Shown here: piece after piece, positions 35,193 through 48,665 of the stretch
Numbering within the stretch: the stretch's first letter is position 1
Layout: every line of letters begins with the position of its first letter
Assembly (NCBI RefSeq): GCF_030433855.1
Contig: NZ_JARUXC010000012.1
Span: forward strand, 1 to 64,000
Length of the DNA: 64,000 nucleotides
Source of the DNA: Agreia sp. PsM10
Lineage (GTDB): Bacteria; Actinomycetota; Actinomycetes; Actinomycetales; Microbacteriaceae
Reading direction: 5' to 3'
Position numbers and translations under genes: made by a program
The notes under the pieces: model-generated
Seen by the model: the letters and a program-made list of their open reading frames with translations, nothing else
The model's database searches: none
What the model was told of the DNA's origin: nothing

Positions 35193-36128
35193 ATGGTCAC
35201 TCAGAGGGCGCTGTCCACAGTGCACGTTCGGGCGCCGGGCAAGATCAACGTCTTCCTCAAGGTGGGGGCGGTCATGGATGACGGCTACCACGACGTCGCC
35301 ACGGCCTACCAGGCCGTCTCGCTCTACGAAAACGTGCGCGCGAGCATCGCCGACGACTTCTCCGTGACCTTCGGCGGCAGCATCGACTGCTCCGGCCTCG
35401 AGGTCGACGGCACGAACCTCGCGATCCGTGCGGCGCGCATGCTGGCGCGCAAGGCGGGCTACCGGGGAGGCGTGCACCTCGAGATCGAGAAGAACGTTCC
35501 GATCGCGGGTGGCATGGGCGGCGGGTCCGCCGACGCGGCCGCCACGCTCGTCGCCTGCGACACGCTGTGGGGCACCGACCTCGGACGCGACGAGCTGCTC
35601 GCCCTGGCATCCCGTCTCGGCGCCGACGTTCCGTTCGCCCTCACCGGCGGAACCGCGATCGGCACCGGCCGTGGAGACCAGCTGAGCCCCGCGCTGGCCA
35701 AGGGGTCGTTCCACTGGGTGCTCGTGCTCGCCGACTTCGGATCGAGCACGCCCGAGGTCTATCGCGAACTCGACAGGCATCGCGACCGCCACGCGCAGGA
35801 CATCTTTCCGGCGCAGACGCAGCCCACCGTCGACACCGCCGTGCTGCAGGCGCTGCGTTCAGGCGATGCCCTCGTGCTGGCCGACGCCCTCTACAACGAC
35901 CTGCAGGCTCCGGCGTTGCACCTCAACCCCGCGCTCACGGGCATCCTCGAACTCGGAGAGGCGAACGGCGCCCTCGCCGGGCTGGTCTCGGGTTCAGGCC
36001 CGACGGTGGCGTTCCTGGCCGAGAACCTCGACGCCGCCCTCGAGCTGCAGATCGCATTGAGCGCTGCGCGGCACCGCGTCGTGCGCGTCACCGGGCCCGT
36101 GCACGGCGCCCGTGTCGTATCGGACTAG
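35193..36128 (+). CDS. ispE: 4-diphosphocytidyl-2-C-methyl-D-erythritol kinase
   Basis: 311 residues; ATP-dependent step of the MEP isoprenoid pathway. GHMP-kinase motifs: [11 protein letters not shown] at 14-24, the ATP loop [15 protein letters not shown] near 107-121, and [12 protein letters not shown] near 270. TAGGTT ends 6 nt before the ATG, indicating its own leaderless promoter, which makes sense since an unrelated operon separates it from rsmA. Confidence 0.96.
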   Translation: MVTQRALSTVHVRAPGKINVFLKVGAVMDDGYHDVATAYQAVSLYENVRASIADDFSVTFGGSIDCSGLEVDGTNLAIRAARMLARKAGYRGGVHLEIEKNVPIAGGMGGGSADAAATLVACDTLWGTDLGRDELLALASRLGADVPFALTGGTAIGTGRGDQLSPALAKGSFHWVLVLADFGSSTPEVYRELDRHRDRHAQDIFPAQTQPTVDTAVLQALRSGDALVLADALYNDLQAPALHLNPALTGILELGEANGALAGLVSGSGPTVAFLAENLDAALELQIALSAARHRVVRVTGPVHGARVVSD

Positions 36129-36159
36129 ACAACACAACGACCGCTCCTCGAAAGGCGTC

Positions 36160-37116
36160 ATGAGACTCACGACAACCGACGGAATCGTGGTCGAGGGAGT
36201 ACGGCGCTCGTTCGGCAGCGTGCACGCCGTCACCGACATCAGTTTCGAGGCGAGACCGGGAACAGTCACTGCTCTGGTCGGTCCCAATGGCTCCGGCAAG
36301 ACCACCCTGCTGCTGATGCTCGCGACCCTGCTCGCGCCCGACGAAGGCTCCATCCGCATCGCCGGGCACGATCCCGTCGTCGATCCACTGGCGGTCAGGG
36401 CGGTCATGGGGTGGATGCCGGACACGCTCGGCTCCTGGGCGTCCCTGACGGTGCGCACCACACTCCAGCTCACCGCGCGCATGTATGGCCGCGACGTGGC
36501 GCAGGCCGCGGCCAGGGCCGACGAGCTCATCGACCTGGTCGAACTGTGGGAGCTTGCCGACAGGCCGACGAGGGTGCTCTCGCGTGGGCAGAAGCAGAAG
36601 CTCAGCCTCGCGAGAGCACTGGTGCACGACCCTTCGGTGCTGTTGCTCGATGAGCCCGCATCCGGCCTCGATCCGGCCGCGCGCATCGAGCTGCGCATCC
36701 TCGTGCGTCGGCTCGCGGCCGAGGGCAGAACGATCCTCGTTTCGAGTCACGTGCTCGCGGAGCTCGACGAACTCGCCGACACGGCGATCTATGTCGAGCG
36801 AGGCGCGTCCATCAGCGCCGAGCGCGTCGCCAGAGCCACGTCGAGCTCGCGGCCGTGGCGCATCCGGGCACTGGAGCCGACCTCGATCGTGCCGGCGCTC
36901 ATTGCCGCCGGCATAGCGGCCGAGGCGATCGGCGCCGATGGATCAGGGATACTCGTCTCGGTCGACACGGAACAGCGTGCCGCCGCCCTTCTCGGTGCGC
37001 TCGTGTCGGCGGGCGTCGAGGTCACCTCGTTCAGCCCGGCGACAGGCGACCTGGAGCACACCTTCCTCGACCTGCAAGCGAGACCGGCCGAGCCCGGCGA
37101 CGGGATACGACTGTGA
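36160..37116 (+). CDS. ABC-2-type exporter ATPase
   Basis: 318 residues. Walker A GPNGSGKTT near 45-53, signature LSRGQKQKLSLAR (LSGGQ with Arg), Walker B VLLLDEPASGLD, switch His in LVSSHVLAEL. A C-terminal extension of about 90 residues resembles those of drug/lantibiotic-type exporters. ATG 36160 is supported by GAAAGG 5 nt upstream; an upstream start would overlap ispE. Its stop overlaps the permease GTG. Confidence 0.92.
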   Translation: MRLTTTDGIVVEGVRRSFGSVHAVTDISFEARPGTVTALVGPNGSGKTTLLLMLATLLAPDEGSIRIAGHDPVVDPLAVRAVMGWMPDTLGSWASLTVRTTLQLTARMYGRDVAQAAARADELIDLVELWELADRPTRVLSRGQKQKLSLARALVHDPSVLLLDEPASGLDPAARIELRILVRRLAAEGRTILVSSHVLAELDELADTAIYVERGASISAERVARATSSSRPWRIRALEPTSIVPALIAAGIAAEAIGADGSGILVSVDTEQRAAALLGALVSAGVEVTSFSPATGDLEHTFLDLQARPAEPGDGIRL

Positions 37117-38156
37117 AGCTGTGGGCGGGGATCGGCGTGATCGTGGGCCTCGAACTGCGCCAGCGCGTGCGCGGCGTGGCCTGGTACGTGCTGCTGGGCG
37201 TCTTCGTCGTGCTCATCGGAATCGTCACGGTGCTCGTCGGATTGGCGACGGCCAGCTTCGGCGGAGAAGACAGTGGCGGTTGGCTGTACTCGCTCATCAT
37301 CTATTTCGTCTTGATGCTCGGCACCCTGATCGCCCCGGCACTGAGCGGCAACGCCATCAACGGGGAACGCGAGGCGGGCACCCTGGCCACCATGCAGGTC
37401 ACCCTCGTCTCGGCGACCCAGATCGTGCTGGGCAAATTTCTCGCCGCCTGGATCGCAACCCTGGCGTTTCTGGTGGCCTCCTCACCCTTCCTCGTCGTGG
37501 CCGCCGCCCTGGGAGGCCTCTCGGTCGGTACCGTGCTCGTCTCGCTGCTCGTTCTCGCCGTCGAGCTCGGAGTGATCGCCGCCATCGGCGTCGGTCTGTC
37601 GGCGATACTCGGCCGGCCCCTGTTCTCGATCGTCGTCAGCTATCTCGCCGTGGCCGCGTTGAGCCTCGGCACGCTGATCGCCTTCGGCCTGGGAGGGGTC
37701 GCCATTCAGTCGGAGGTCAGGGCCACCACGGTGCAGTCGATCTACGAGGACGGCAGCGATTCCTACACCTGCGGTCCTCCGACGGTCTCCACCTATTCCG
37801 CACCCCGATTCGACCTCTTCTGGCCCATCCTCTCGGCGAACCCCTACGTCGTGCTGGCCGATGCCACGCCGCCGCAGTTCAGCGAGTACGGCAGCCCGAC
37901 CGATCTGTTCACCGGAGTCGCATCTCTCGTTCGTGCGGTTCAGGTGCCTCCCGACCTGAGCCCGGATTTCGACTACTGCAGTTCGGCGACGTTCGAGCCG
38001 GGACCGACCCAGGAGGAGACGTACGGGAAGACAGTGCCGTCGTGGTTCGTCGGCCTGCTGCTGCATCTCGTTCTGGCAGCCGGCGCGCTGCTCTGGGGAA
38101 TCGCACGCACGAAGACGCCCGCTCGTAGACTCGCCGTCGGCAGCAGGGTCGCGTAA
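37113..38156 (+). CDS. ABC-2-type exporter permease
   Basis: 347 residues and six membrane helices. The first five are in residues 15-200 (ELRQRVRGVAWYVLLGVFVV; GNAINGEREAGTLATMQVTLVSATQIVLGKFLAAW is the ABC-2 signature loop). A large non-membrane segment with two or three cysteines (residues 205-305) precedes the last helix. Starts at GTG overlapping the ATPase stop as GTGA. Forms an exporter with that ATPase; cargo unknown. Confidence 0.88.
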   Translation: MKLWAGIGVIVGLELRQRVRGVAWYVLLGVFVVLIGIVTVLVGLATASFGGEDSGGWLYSLIIYFVLMLGTLIAPALSGNAINGEREAGTLATMQVTLVSATQIVLGKFLAAWIATLAFLVASSPFLVVAAALGGLSVGTVLVSLLVLAVELGVIAAIGVGLSAILGRPLFSIVVSYLAVAALSLGTLIAFGLGGVAIQSEVRATTVQSIYEDGSDSYTCGPPTVSTYSAPRFDLFWPILSANPYVVLADATPPQFSEYGSPTDLFTGVASLVRAVQVPPDLSPDFDYCSSATFEPGPTQEETYGKTVPSWFVGLLLHLVLAAGALLWGIARTKTPARRLAVGSRVA

Positions 38157-38169
38157 ACGGGCGTGGCGT

Positions 38170-38188
38170 TCCCTGAGCCTGTCGAAGG
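38170..38188 (+). repeat. Dispersed repeat copy 3, between permease and apt
   Basis: TCCCTGAGCCTGTCGAAGG, identical to the copy at 28650-28668. It lies in the 37-bp gap between two convergent genes, 5 bp from the apt stop codon. Confidence 0.85.
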
Positions 38189-38193
38189 CCGGG

Positions 38194-38733
38194 CTACGAC
38201 GCGGGGTAGCTGCTCAGTTCGAGGATGTCATGGCCGGCAAGGGCGGCCCGTCCTCCGAGGTCGTCGAGGGCGATGACCACGCCGATGCCCGCCACGATCC
38301 AGCCGGCGCGCTCGGCGAGTTTCACGACGGCTGCGAGCGTGCCACCGGTGGCGAGAAGGTCGTCGAGGATCACGACGCGCGAACCCTTCGGCAGCACATC
38401 CGGCTGCACCTGCAGCGTGGCCGTGCCGTACTCCAGGGCGTAGTCCTCGCTCAGCAGCTCACCGGGCAGCTTGCCCGCCTTGCGAACCGAGACCATGCCC
38501 ACCTCGCGGGCGTAGGCCATGGCCGCCGCGATGCCGAACCCGCGCGCCTCGATGCCGAGCACGGCATCCACCTGCCCCCAGTCGTGCGAGGCGAACGCGT
38601 CGACGACCGAGGCGAACGCCCGGCCGTTCGCATAGACCGACGTGACGTCGCGGAAGAGGATCCCCTCGCTGGGGAAGTCTCGCACGGTGAGCAGGTGGGC
38701 GTCGATGAGTTCGGCTGTTGTTTCGTCGGGCAT
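38194..38733 (-). CDS. apt: Adenine phosphoribosyltransferase
   Basis: 179 residues; makes AMP from adenine and PRPP. The PRPP motif VVILDDLLATGGT is at about 121-133, with GIEARGFGIAAAMA and RKAGKLPGE before it, all standard for Apt. TAGCGT ends 6 nt before the ATG (leaderless type). It complements the nucleoside hydrolase operon nearby. Normally in actinobacteria apt is beside relA or secDF, so this placement is less usual. Confidence 0.96.
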   Translation of the reverse strand: MPDETTAELIDAHLLTVRDFPSEGILFRDVTSVYANGRAFASVVDAFASHDWGQVDAVLGIEARGFGIAAAMAYAREVGMVSVRKAGKLPGELLSEDYALEYGTATLQVQPDVLPKGSRVVILDDLLATGGTLAAVVKLAERAGWIVAGIGVVIALDDLGGRAALAGHDILELSSYPAS

Positions 38734-38804
38734 GCAATCACGCTACCGGCGCCCGGACCGGCCCCACGACGAAACGCGCGACCCGGGCGCGATAAGTTGG
38801 AGTG

Positions 38805-43453
<4,649 letters not shown>

Positions 43454-43464
43454 CGCTTAGTCGG

Positions 43465-44463
43465 TCAGGCTGCGCCGAGAAGTCGTGGATCCGTCGGGTC
43501 CTCGACGAAGTCACCGACAATCCATTGGGCTGTCGCGTTGATTCGCGTATTGACCGCCTCGACGCGGTGAGACAACAGGAGCAGTCCGGGGAACATGCCT
43601 CGACTGTTCTGACGCTCCTTCGCCGTGCGGGCCTCTCCCGTTCGCGATGCCGTGGCCAACCCCCTCTTCTCCAGCTGTGCAGCAACACGGTTGAGTTCGT
43701 CACGTAGACACGCCTGGTCGTTCTCCGGAAGGCTCGTGAACTTCTCGACGAGCCGCTTCGCGCTGGCATCGGCCAACGAGACGACCGCTATGCGGATCGC
43801 CTTTCTTCGCCCTTTCGCGGCCTGGTCGACCTTCTTCGTTTGGCGGGGATCACGTAACCGCCTCGTCAGACGCGCCACGCAGGCACAACTACTCACGATG
43901 AGAGCGATGAACGCGACGATCACTGCGGCCTGGGGGATGCCGATGTCCTGTTGGTACAGCCAGAACACGAGGGCGACGATCGGGATGCCGAACCCGGGGA
44001 TCACCCACGCCAGCCCGTCTCTTGGCGGGATGTGGCGAGCGTAGGGAAGCCATCGCAGCGGCTGTGAGACAGCGGCCACGGTCAAGCAAATCGAAGACAG
44101 CGTCATCATCCACGGTCGCCATTCGACAGGGATCGAGACGCCGGTTCGTCCAGGGCCGGCAAACGTGAGCCCGACCGAAATGGCGACGGAGACGAGGACG
44201 ACCGCACTGAGAACGCCGACGAGCCGGTCGACCGCCGGGCGGATCGACCACATCGCCTGGTACGGGGTATCGAGGTTCACGCGAGTCTTCATCGCACCTC
44301 GCTCGAATCGATCGAGCTCCTCGTCGACGATCGCGGCGTAGGCCGGAACAGTGTTGATGATCAGCTCATCGAGGACATGCCGAGAACGTCGATACGACCG
44401 TGTGCTCACGTGAGCCGCCCATTCCGAGGCGGGCGACGACGTCACATGGGAATCACGGTGCAT
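43465..44463 (-). CDS. Four-helix membrane protein of unknown function (cassette gene 1)
   Basis: 332 residues, no family recognised. Layout: about 80 soluble N-terminal residues rich in charged groups, four membrane helices between about 82 and 200 (LVGVLSAVVLVSVAISVGL, WMMTLSSICLTVAAVS, GFGIPIVALVFWLY, AAVIVAFIALIVSSCA), then about 130 cytoplasmic residues, basic and helical (DPRQTKKVDQAAKGRRKAIR). No signal peptide. TAAGAT ends 6 nt before the ATG. The same layout occurs in the gene at 45346-46296. Convergent to argG with 11 bp between. Confidence 0.75.
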   Translation of the reverse strand: MHRDSHVTSSPASEWAAHVSTRSYRRSRHVLDELIINTVPAYAAIVDEELDRFERGAMKTRVNLDTPYQAMWSIRPAVDRLVGVLSAVVLVSVAISVGLTFAGPGRTGVSIPVEWRPWMMTLSSICLTVAAVSQPLRWLPYARHIPPRDGLAWVIPGFGIPIVALVFWLYQQDIGIPQAAVIVAFIALIVSSCACVARLTRRLRDPRQTKKVDQAAKGRRKAIRIAVVSLADASAKRLVEKFTSLPENDQACLRDELNRVAAQLEKRGLATASRTGEARTAKERQNSRGMFPGLLLLSHRVEAVNTRINATAQWIVGDFVEDPTDPRLLGAA

Positions 44464-44587
44464 TGAATCATCTTACGAACGGTGCGCCATCGGAAGACGA
44501 TTGTGCACCGGTCGGGTGGCAAGATGTCTTCAAGGATGCGCTGATGTGCTTATCTGGCTCGATGACCACCAACCGCAAGGAACTGAC

Positions 44588-45226
44588 ATGACGAGACGCA
44601 GCGCGGTATCCCGATGGCTGTTCGCCCCGGTATCCGTGCTCGTGCTCGGTCTCGTCGGCTGCGCATCCGAACCGCCGGTGCCCACGGGCGACGAACTCTT
44701 CAAACAGGCCAAACAGCACTACTTCGAGTACCGCACGGTGACGAATGACATCCAGGCTCTGATCCACGAGGGACCGTGGGAAGCCGATATCGGCTCCTAC
44801 GGTATGCAGCCGTCTGGGGCGGGATGCGATGACGACTCCTACGCTTTCGACTTCACGCGCACAACGCGCCTGCCTGAGGAGGGGCAGGAGGAGTTGGGTT
44901 CCCGCGTGCTCGACTACCTCGACAAGAACGGGTACGAGGTCGAAGGCCAGGAACTCGGGTCGGGGAGGTCGCAATCGCTCGATCTGATCGTGCGGAAGCA
45001 GGCACCTTTCTCGCAGCTCATGGTCACGCTCATCGGCAATGGATCCGTGCTGGTGACGGCCAAAACAGCGTGCTGGCCAGGAGACGAGGACGAGCTCAGC
45101 GAACTCATGTTCGGTGATGTCAACCTATCCCAGGGCTACCTGCCAGATCAGGAGTCACCGACGGATCCGCTGTTTTTCGGCGTGACACCCGGCAAGCCTG
45201 CGTTCATGTCAGAGACAGCCGGATAG
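44588..45226 (+). CDS. Lipoprotein of unknown function (cassette gene 2)
   Basis: 212 residues. Signal peptide with lipobox GLVGC (Cys25), so a surface-anchored protein. The mature part has two further cysteines (SGAGCDDDS and TACWPG) that could form a disulfide, and is acidic. No known domain is recognised. AAGGA 6 nt before the ATG supports this start. It lies between, and divergent from, cassette gene 1; cassette gene 3 points towards it. The gap 45227-45345 holds nothing recognisable. Confidence 0.75.
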   Translation: MTRRSAVSRWLFAPVSVLVLGLVGCASEPPVPTGDELFKQAKQHYFEYRTVTNDIQALIHEGPWEADIGSYGMQPSGAGCDDDSYAFDFTRTTRLPEEGQEELGSRVLDYLDKNGYEVEGQELGSGRSQSLDLIVRKQAPFSQLMVTLIGNGSVLVTAKTACWPGDEDELSELMFGDVNLSQGYLPDQESPTDPLFFGVTPGKPAFMSETAG

Positions 45227-45345
45227 AGGCCGACGATAGCGTGTATCCCCACGGCTTGAGCCAGATGGTGATGGGTCGAAGGATGACTGCGCCGTGGTAA
45301 GTGAGGACGGGGTTGCCATAACGGGTGGCGACACCGTGCCAGTGC

Positions 45346-46296
45346 CTAGGAGGAAAGCGCTGTTTCACGACTCGGCTTTCCCTGCTTCGGGTAGGGGCCA
45401 CCACCCAGTAAAGGCTCCACCACCTCATAGAGCTGAAACTCGCCCAAAGCTTTCTCACTCATGCGGAGCGGGACCTGACCCTGGTAGAGCCCTTTATTGA
45501 TGAGCACGGCGAGTACTCCATTTCGTTGGTTTCTCAACCGTTTCTGAACCTTCGGATCGACAGTCCCCGGCACATCGATCGTCTTCACGGCGTCTTGTAT
45601 CTGCCCAAGCGCCTGTTTGTATTTCGGCATGAGCTCACCGAGGTAGGCGTTGACGGCCGGCTGCACATCGGCGAGGTCCGTTCTCAGAGCACGAGCTGCT
45701 CCGGCGTGGCGGACGAGCGCCAGAATTCCGAATCCAACCACGACGAGGGCGCTCACCATCAGTATTGTCAAAGGCGCCCCCACCTCTGGGTCTGAAACCT
45801 GCGACGCAACGTAAAGGTTGAACGCGAGCGTAAGCGCGGTCACGACAGCTGCGCCCATTGCCCAATGCGTCATAACTCCAACCCACACGCGATCTCTCAG
45901 AGTCGAAAGCACCTTGATAATGCAGAGTGCCGCGGTGAGGGCCAGCAACACCGCGGCTGTCGACACAGTGGTCATATAGTCATACGATCCTCGAAGGCTT
46001 ATGCCCCAGGCGACTGCTGGCAGCGCGACAATCATGAACGACACCAACGAGAGCAGGAAGTGCTCTGACTGGCGCACGTCCTGGTTTTGTCTCGCTAGAA
46101 CGGGTGCCATCAATCGACGCCCATCGTGGCGTTGCTCGATCCCCCGCGCAACGGGAGCAAACTCCCCAACGACTCGCCGTATCGAGGACTGTACGTCGTG
46201 ATAATCCTTGAACAATTCGGCTTCCAGACGAGCCAGCCCGTTGACCGTCAGGTCTTCAGCTCGAAGATTTCGTGCCCAGTCATCGACGTCCGCCAT
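45346..46296 (-). CDS. Four-helix membrane protein of unknown function (cassette gene 3)
   Basis: 316 residues, no family recognised. About 75 soluble N-terminal residues (ADVDDWARNLRAEDL), four membrane helices (HFLLSLVSFMIVALPAVAWG, VSTAAVLLALTAALCIIKVL, HWAMGAAVVTALTLAFNLYV, LTILMVSALVVVGFGILALV), then about 120 C-terminal residues with helical, basic stretches. It shares the overall plan, but no obvious sequence identity, with cassette gene 1. GAAGGAG 4 nt before ATG 46296 decides the start. Codon use looks less G+C-biased than in the flanking housekeeping genes. Confidence 0.75.
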   Translation of the reverse strand: MADVDDWARNLRAEDLTVNGLARLEAELFKDYHDVQSSIRRVVGEFAPVARGIEQRHDGRRLMAPVLARQNQDVRQSEHFLLSLVSFMIVALPAVAWGISLRGSYDYMTTVSTAAVLLALTAALCIIKVLSTLRDRVWVGVMTHWAMGAAVVTALTLAFNLYVASQVSDPEVGAPLTILMVSALVVVGFGILALVRHAGAARALRTDLADVQPAVNAYLGELMPKYKQALGQIQDAVKTIDVPGTVDPKVQKRLRNQRNGVLAVLINKGLYQGQVPLRMSEKALGEFQLYEVVEPLLGGGPYPKQGKPSRETALSS

Positions 46297-46386
46297 GTGT
46301 CTCCTTCGTAACATGCAGACAATAATGCACTTAGTTGACTCTAACGAGGCGGGGCATCCGAGGCCGAACTGGCCCTCACCTTGCCG

Positions 46387-46662
46387 ATGGAGCGGGTCGG
46401 CGACTCTGCTTTCGGCCCCGACGACCGCATCGGGTAGCTCACCATGTGCAGCCTCGACATCGCCGATTCGCGTGTGCGGCTCGAGCCGTATGCCGCCGCG
46501 GGCCTTGTCGGCGGCGCGACGGCCGAGCTCGTCGGCCAGCTCGAACAGGGCGAGTCGACCGAGATCTTCGACGAGGCCGAGGGATCTGACGGCGACGACG
46601 CACTCGACCGGGCCACAGCCCTCGCATGCGAGGGCGCGGCGTTCGACTCGGGAACGGACTAG
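46387..46662 (+). pseudogene. Decayed duplicate of the argG 3' end
   Basis: Starts ATGGAGCG like codon 389 of argG and runs to a TAG stop with exactly the same length (276 bp) and no gap. The protein reads [16 protein letters not shown], then an in-frame TAG where argG has Gln, then goes on in frame to [10 protein letters not shown] and the stop. Many differences fall at third codon positions, so the copy diverged while under protein-level selection and lost function later. It is most simply the displaced original tail of argG, or the tail of another allele brought in. Confidence 0.9.
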
Positions 46663-46684
46663 CAGGAACCAGCGGTTCGGCGCG

Positions 46685-47917
46685 TCAGGGAGTCAGCGCG
46701 AAGACCGTCGCGCAGCCCAGCGGTTCGACACTCGACGAGGTGCCGTCGAGGGGCAGGGCCGCCGCGCACACGCGCACGAGTCCCTGCGCGCCCACGATGG
46801 TGCCCCCGCTGAATCCATGATCGCCCCCAGACAGAGGGCTCACCGACAGCGCGCCATCCGAGGTCGAGCCGGCCCTGACCGTCGTCGTCGAGATGCGGCC
46901 GGCCGCATCCGTCACCGTGATGCGCACGTCATTGGATGCGCGCACCGAGCTGGGGTCGATCGCCCAGCCCTCGGCGACGATACGCCCGCGCACCACCGTC
47001 ACGTTCTCGAGTGCACCCTCGGTGATAGCCCCGCGGGTCGGATCGCCGAACCATTCGGAGTAGAAGCGCCAGAAGTTCAGGTTGCCATAGGCGCCGCACG
47101 GGTCGTCGGGGCTGCCCGCGACGGTGGCGGGGTTCGGCTGGTAGGGCGTGTAGTAGTACAGCGCGGCCGTGGCGATGTTCTTCAGGGTCACGTCGGCGCT
47201 GCCGCAGGATGCATCGGGGTTGTAGGCGATCGGGCTCGGCTCGCCGATGGGGCGGCCCGTGAAGAACTCGCTCGTTCCCGGAGGGTTCGCGTAGCGCTTC
47301 AGCTGCCACGCCGCCCAGTAGACCTGGTTGTAGAAGCCGGAGTACTCCACATCGCACGCGGCCGTGTCGGGGCACGCGTAGCCCGTGGCGAATGAGAAGT
47401 CGCCGGTCGTCGGGGCGGGATTGCGCACCAGCGACTGCTCCTTCTGCAGCAGAACGAGAAGAGCCTTCTGGCTGATGCCGCAGGCGATTCCGACCTTGGC
47501 GATGATCTCGGCGCCGGTCTCGGACTCGCGGCCCCTGTAGGCCCCGCACACGTCGTCGCCCGCACGGGTGACGGTCTTCTGCGTGTAGTCCGCAAGGCAC
47601 ACGATGCCCGGGGCGCACGCGGGCACCTGCTCGTCGAGGAAGGCCTGCACCTCGTCGGCGTCGAGTGCGCCGCCGTCGTAGAAGAGCTCGTCACTGATGA
47701 TGAAGCCGGCGTCGAAGGCCGGGGGAGTCGCCGCCTCGACCAGTCGTGCGGCCGTGTCGGCGAAGACCGTGGCCGGTGTCCCTGCGATGGATGCGGCATC
47801 CGCCCGCGCATCGGCAGCAGCGCCGGCCGGGTTCGCCGGAACGCCGGTCGCCAGGAGCACGAGCGTCAGGAGGGCAGACGTGAGCACGCCGAATCGACGA
47901 AGAATAAGGCGCTCCAC
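46685..47917 (-). CDS. Secreted protein of unknown function
   Basis: 410 residues. Signal peptide MERLILRRFGVLTSALLTLV ending near PAGAAA, so exported. The central part (55-275) has eight or more cysteines and the segment GISQKALLVLLQKEQSLV followed by GYACPDTAACD and NQVYWAAWQLKRY, a pattern I associate with conserved actinobacterial cell-surface proteins; the LQKE helix looks like the catalytic helix of lysozyme-like folds, but enzyme activity is unproven. The C-terminal 110 residues look like an Ig-like beta domain. The start is GTG, directly after the marR stop (0 bp gap), so the two are co-transcribed. Confidence 0.75.
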   Translation of the reverse strand: MERLILRRFGVLTSALLTLVLLATGVPANPAGAAADARADAASIAGTPATVFADTAARLVEAATPPAFDAGFIISDELFYDGGALDADEVQAFLDEQVPACAPGIVCLADYTQKTVTRAGDDVCGAYRGRESETGAEIIAKVGIACGISQKALLVLLQKEQSLVRNPAPTTGDFSFATGYACPDTAACDVEYSGFYNQVYWAAWQLKRYANPPGTSEFFTGRPIGEPSPIAYNPDASCGSADVTLKNIATAALYYYTPYQPNPATVAGSPDDPCGAYGNLNFWRFYSEWFGDPTRGAITEGALENVTVVRGRIVAEGWAIDPSSVRASNDVRITVTDAAGRISTTTVRAGSTSDGALSVSPLSGGDHGFSGGTIVGAQGLVRVCAAALPLDGTSSSVEPLGCATVFALTP

Positions 47918-48418
47918 CTAGTCGAAGTCGACGCTGAGTTTGCGCAGAAGCGACGCGATGCGCTCCTGGTCGGATTTGCTGAGGCGGCCGAGCAGCTCGC
48001 CTTCGGCTGTGACGAGCGCGGTGATGGCGCCGTCGACGCGGTCTCTGCCCTCGTCGGTCATCGACACGAGGATTCCCCGGCCGTCGTGCGGGTCTGTGCG
48101 GCGCTCGACCAGGCCGCGCCGCGACATCCGATCGATGCGGTTCGTCATGGTGCCCGATGAGACGAGGGTCTGCTCGAGCAGCGCCTTCGGGCTGAGCTGG
48201 TGCGGCTCGCCGGCGCGGCGGAGGGCCGAGAGCACGTCGAACTCCCACGACTCGAGCTCGCTGGTGGCGAAGGCCGTGCGCCGCGTGCGCTCGAGGTGCC
48301 GAGACAGCCGCCAGACCCGGGAGAGCACCTTCAGGGGAGCGAAGTCGAGATCGGGTCGCTCGCGCTCCCACGCGTCGACGATTCCGTCGACGGAATCCCG
48401 GGGAGTCGCATCTGCCAC
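47918..48418 (-). CDS. MarR-family regulator
   Basis: 166 residues from GTG 48418. Winged helix: SELESWEFDVLSALRRAGE, LSPKALLEQTLVSSGTMTNRIDRMSRRGLVER, then the wing with DPHDGRGILVSMTDEG, the MarR signature. CATAAT lies 6 nt upstream of the GTG and fits a leaderless start. Downstream and coupled is a secreted protein, which it may autoregulate with itself. The ligand is unknown. Confidence 0.9.
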   Translation of the reverse strand: MADATPRDSVDGIVDAWERERPDLDFAPLKVLSRVWRLSRHLERTRRTAFATSELESWEFDVLSALRRAGEPHQLSPKALLEQTLVSSGTMTNRIDRMSRRGLVERRTDPHDGRGILVSMTDEGRDRVDGAITALVTAEGELLGRLSKSDQERIASLLRKLSVDFD

Positions 48419-48500
48419 GCATCCATTATGTGGGGCCGGGGCCGTCGGCACCGTTCGTGTCTGGCAGAATTGGCGAATGCGTGCTCCTCGGAGTGCGCGG

Positions 48501-48572
48501 TCCGCCTTGGTGTAATGGCAGCACGACAGCCTTTGGAGCTGTTAGGTCTAGGTTCGAGTCCTGGAGGCGGAG
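48501..48572 (+). tRNA. tRNA-Gln (anticodon TTG)
   Basis: Acceptor arms TCCGCCT (48501-48507) and AGGCGGA (48565-48571) pair fully, with discriminator G48572. Anticodon stem ACAGC/GCTGT encloses loop CTTTGGA, giving anticodon TTG, which reads CAA (Gln). The T arm carries GGTTCGAGTCC. A strong terminator follows 30 bp downstream. CCA is not encoded. Confidence 0.95.
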
Positions 48573-48601
48573 CCGCTCCGGTATCAGCCACCGAACCATC
48601 G

Positions 48602-48638
48602 AAGAACGGCCCCTCTGCAATGCAGAGGGGCCGTTCTT
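48602..48638. terminator. Strong bidirectional terminator hairpin
   Basis: Arms AAGAACGGCCCCTCTGCA and TGCAGAGGGGCCGTTCTT pair over 18 bp with a very short loop. It lies between the tRNA and the LRR gene end, 28 bp from the latter's stop codon, and can serve both. Confidence 0.85.
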
Positions 48639-48665
48639 GCTGGGGAGCCTGGTGTCGCTCTCGGG

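Noticed and set aside
43454-46386. Integrase, transposase or inverted-repeat-bounded insertion sequence in the argG cassette
   Set aside because: No protein with recombinase motifs and no terminal inverted repeats were found; only the argG tails bound it.
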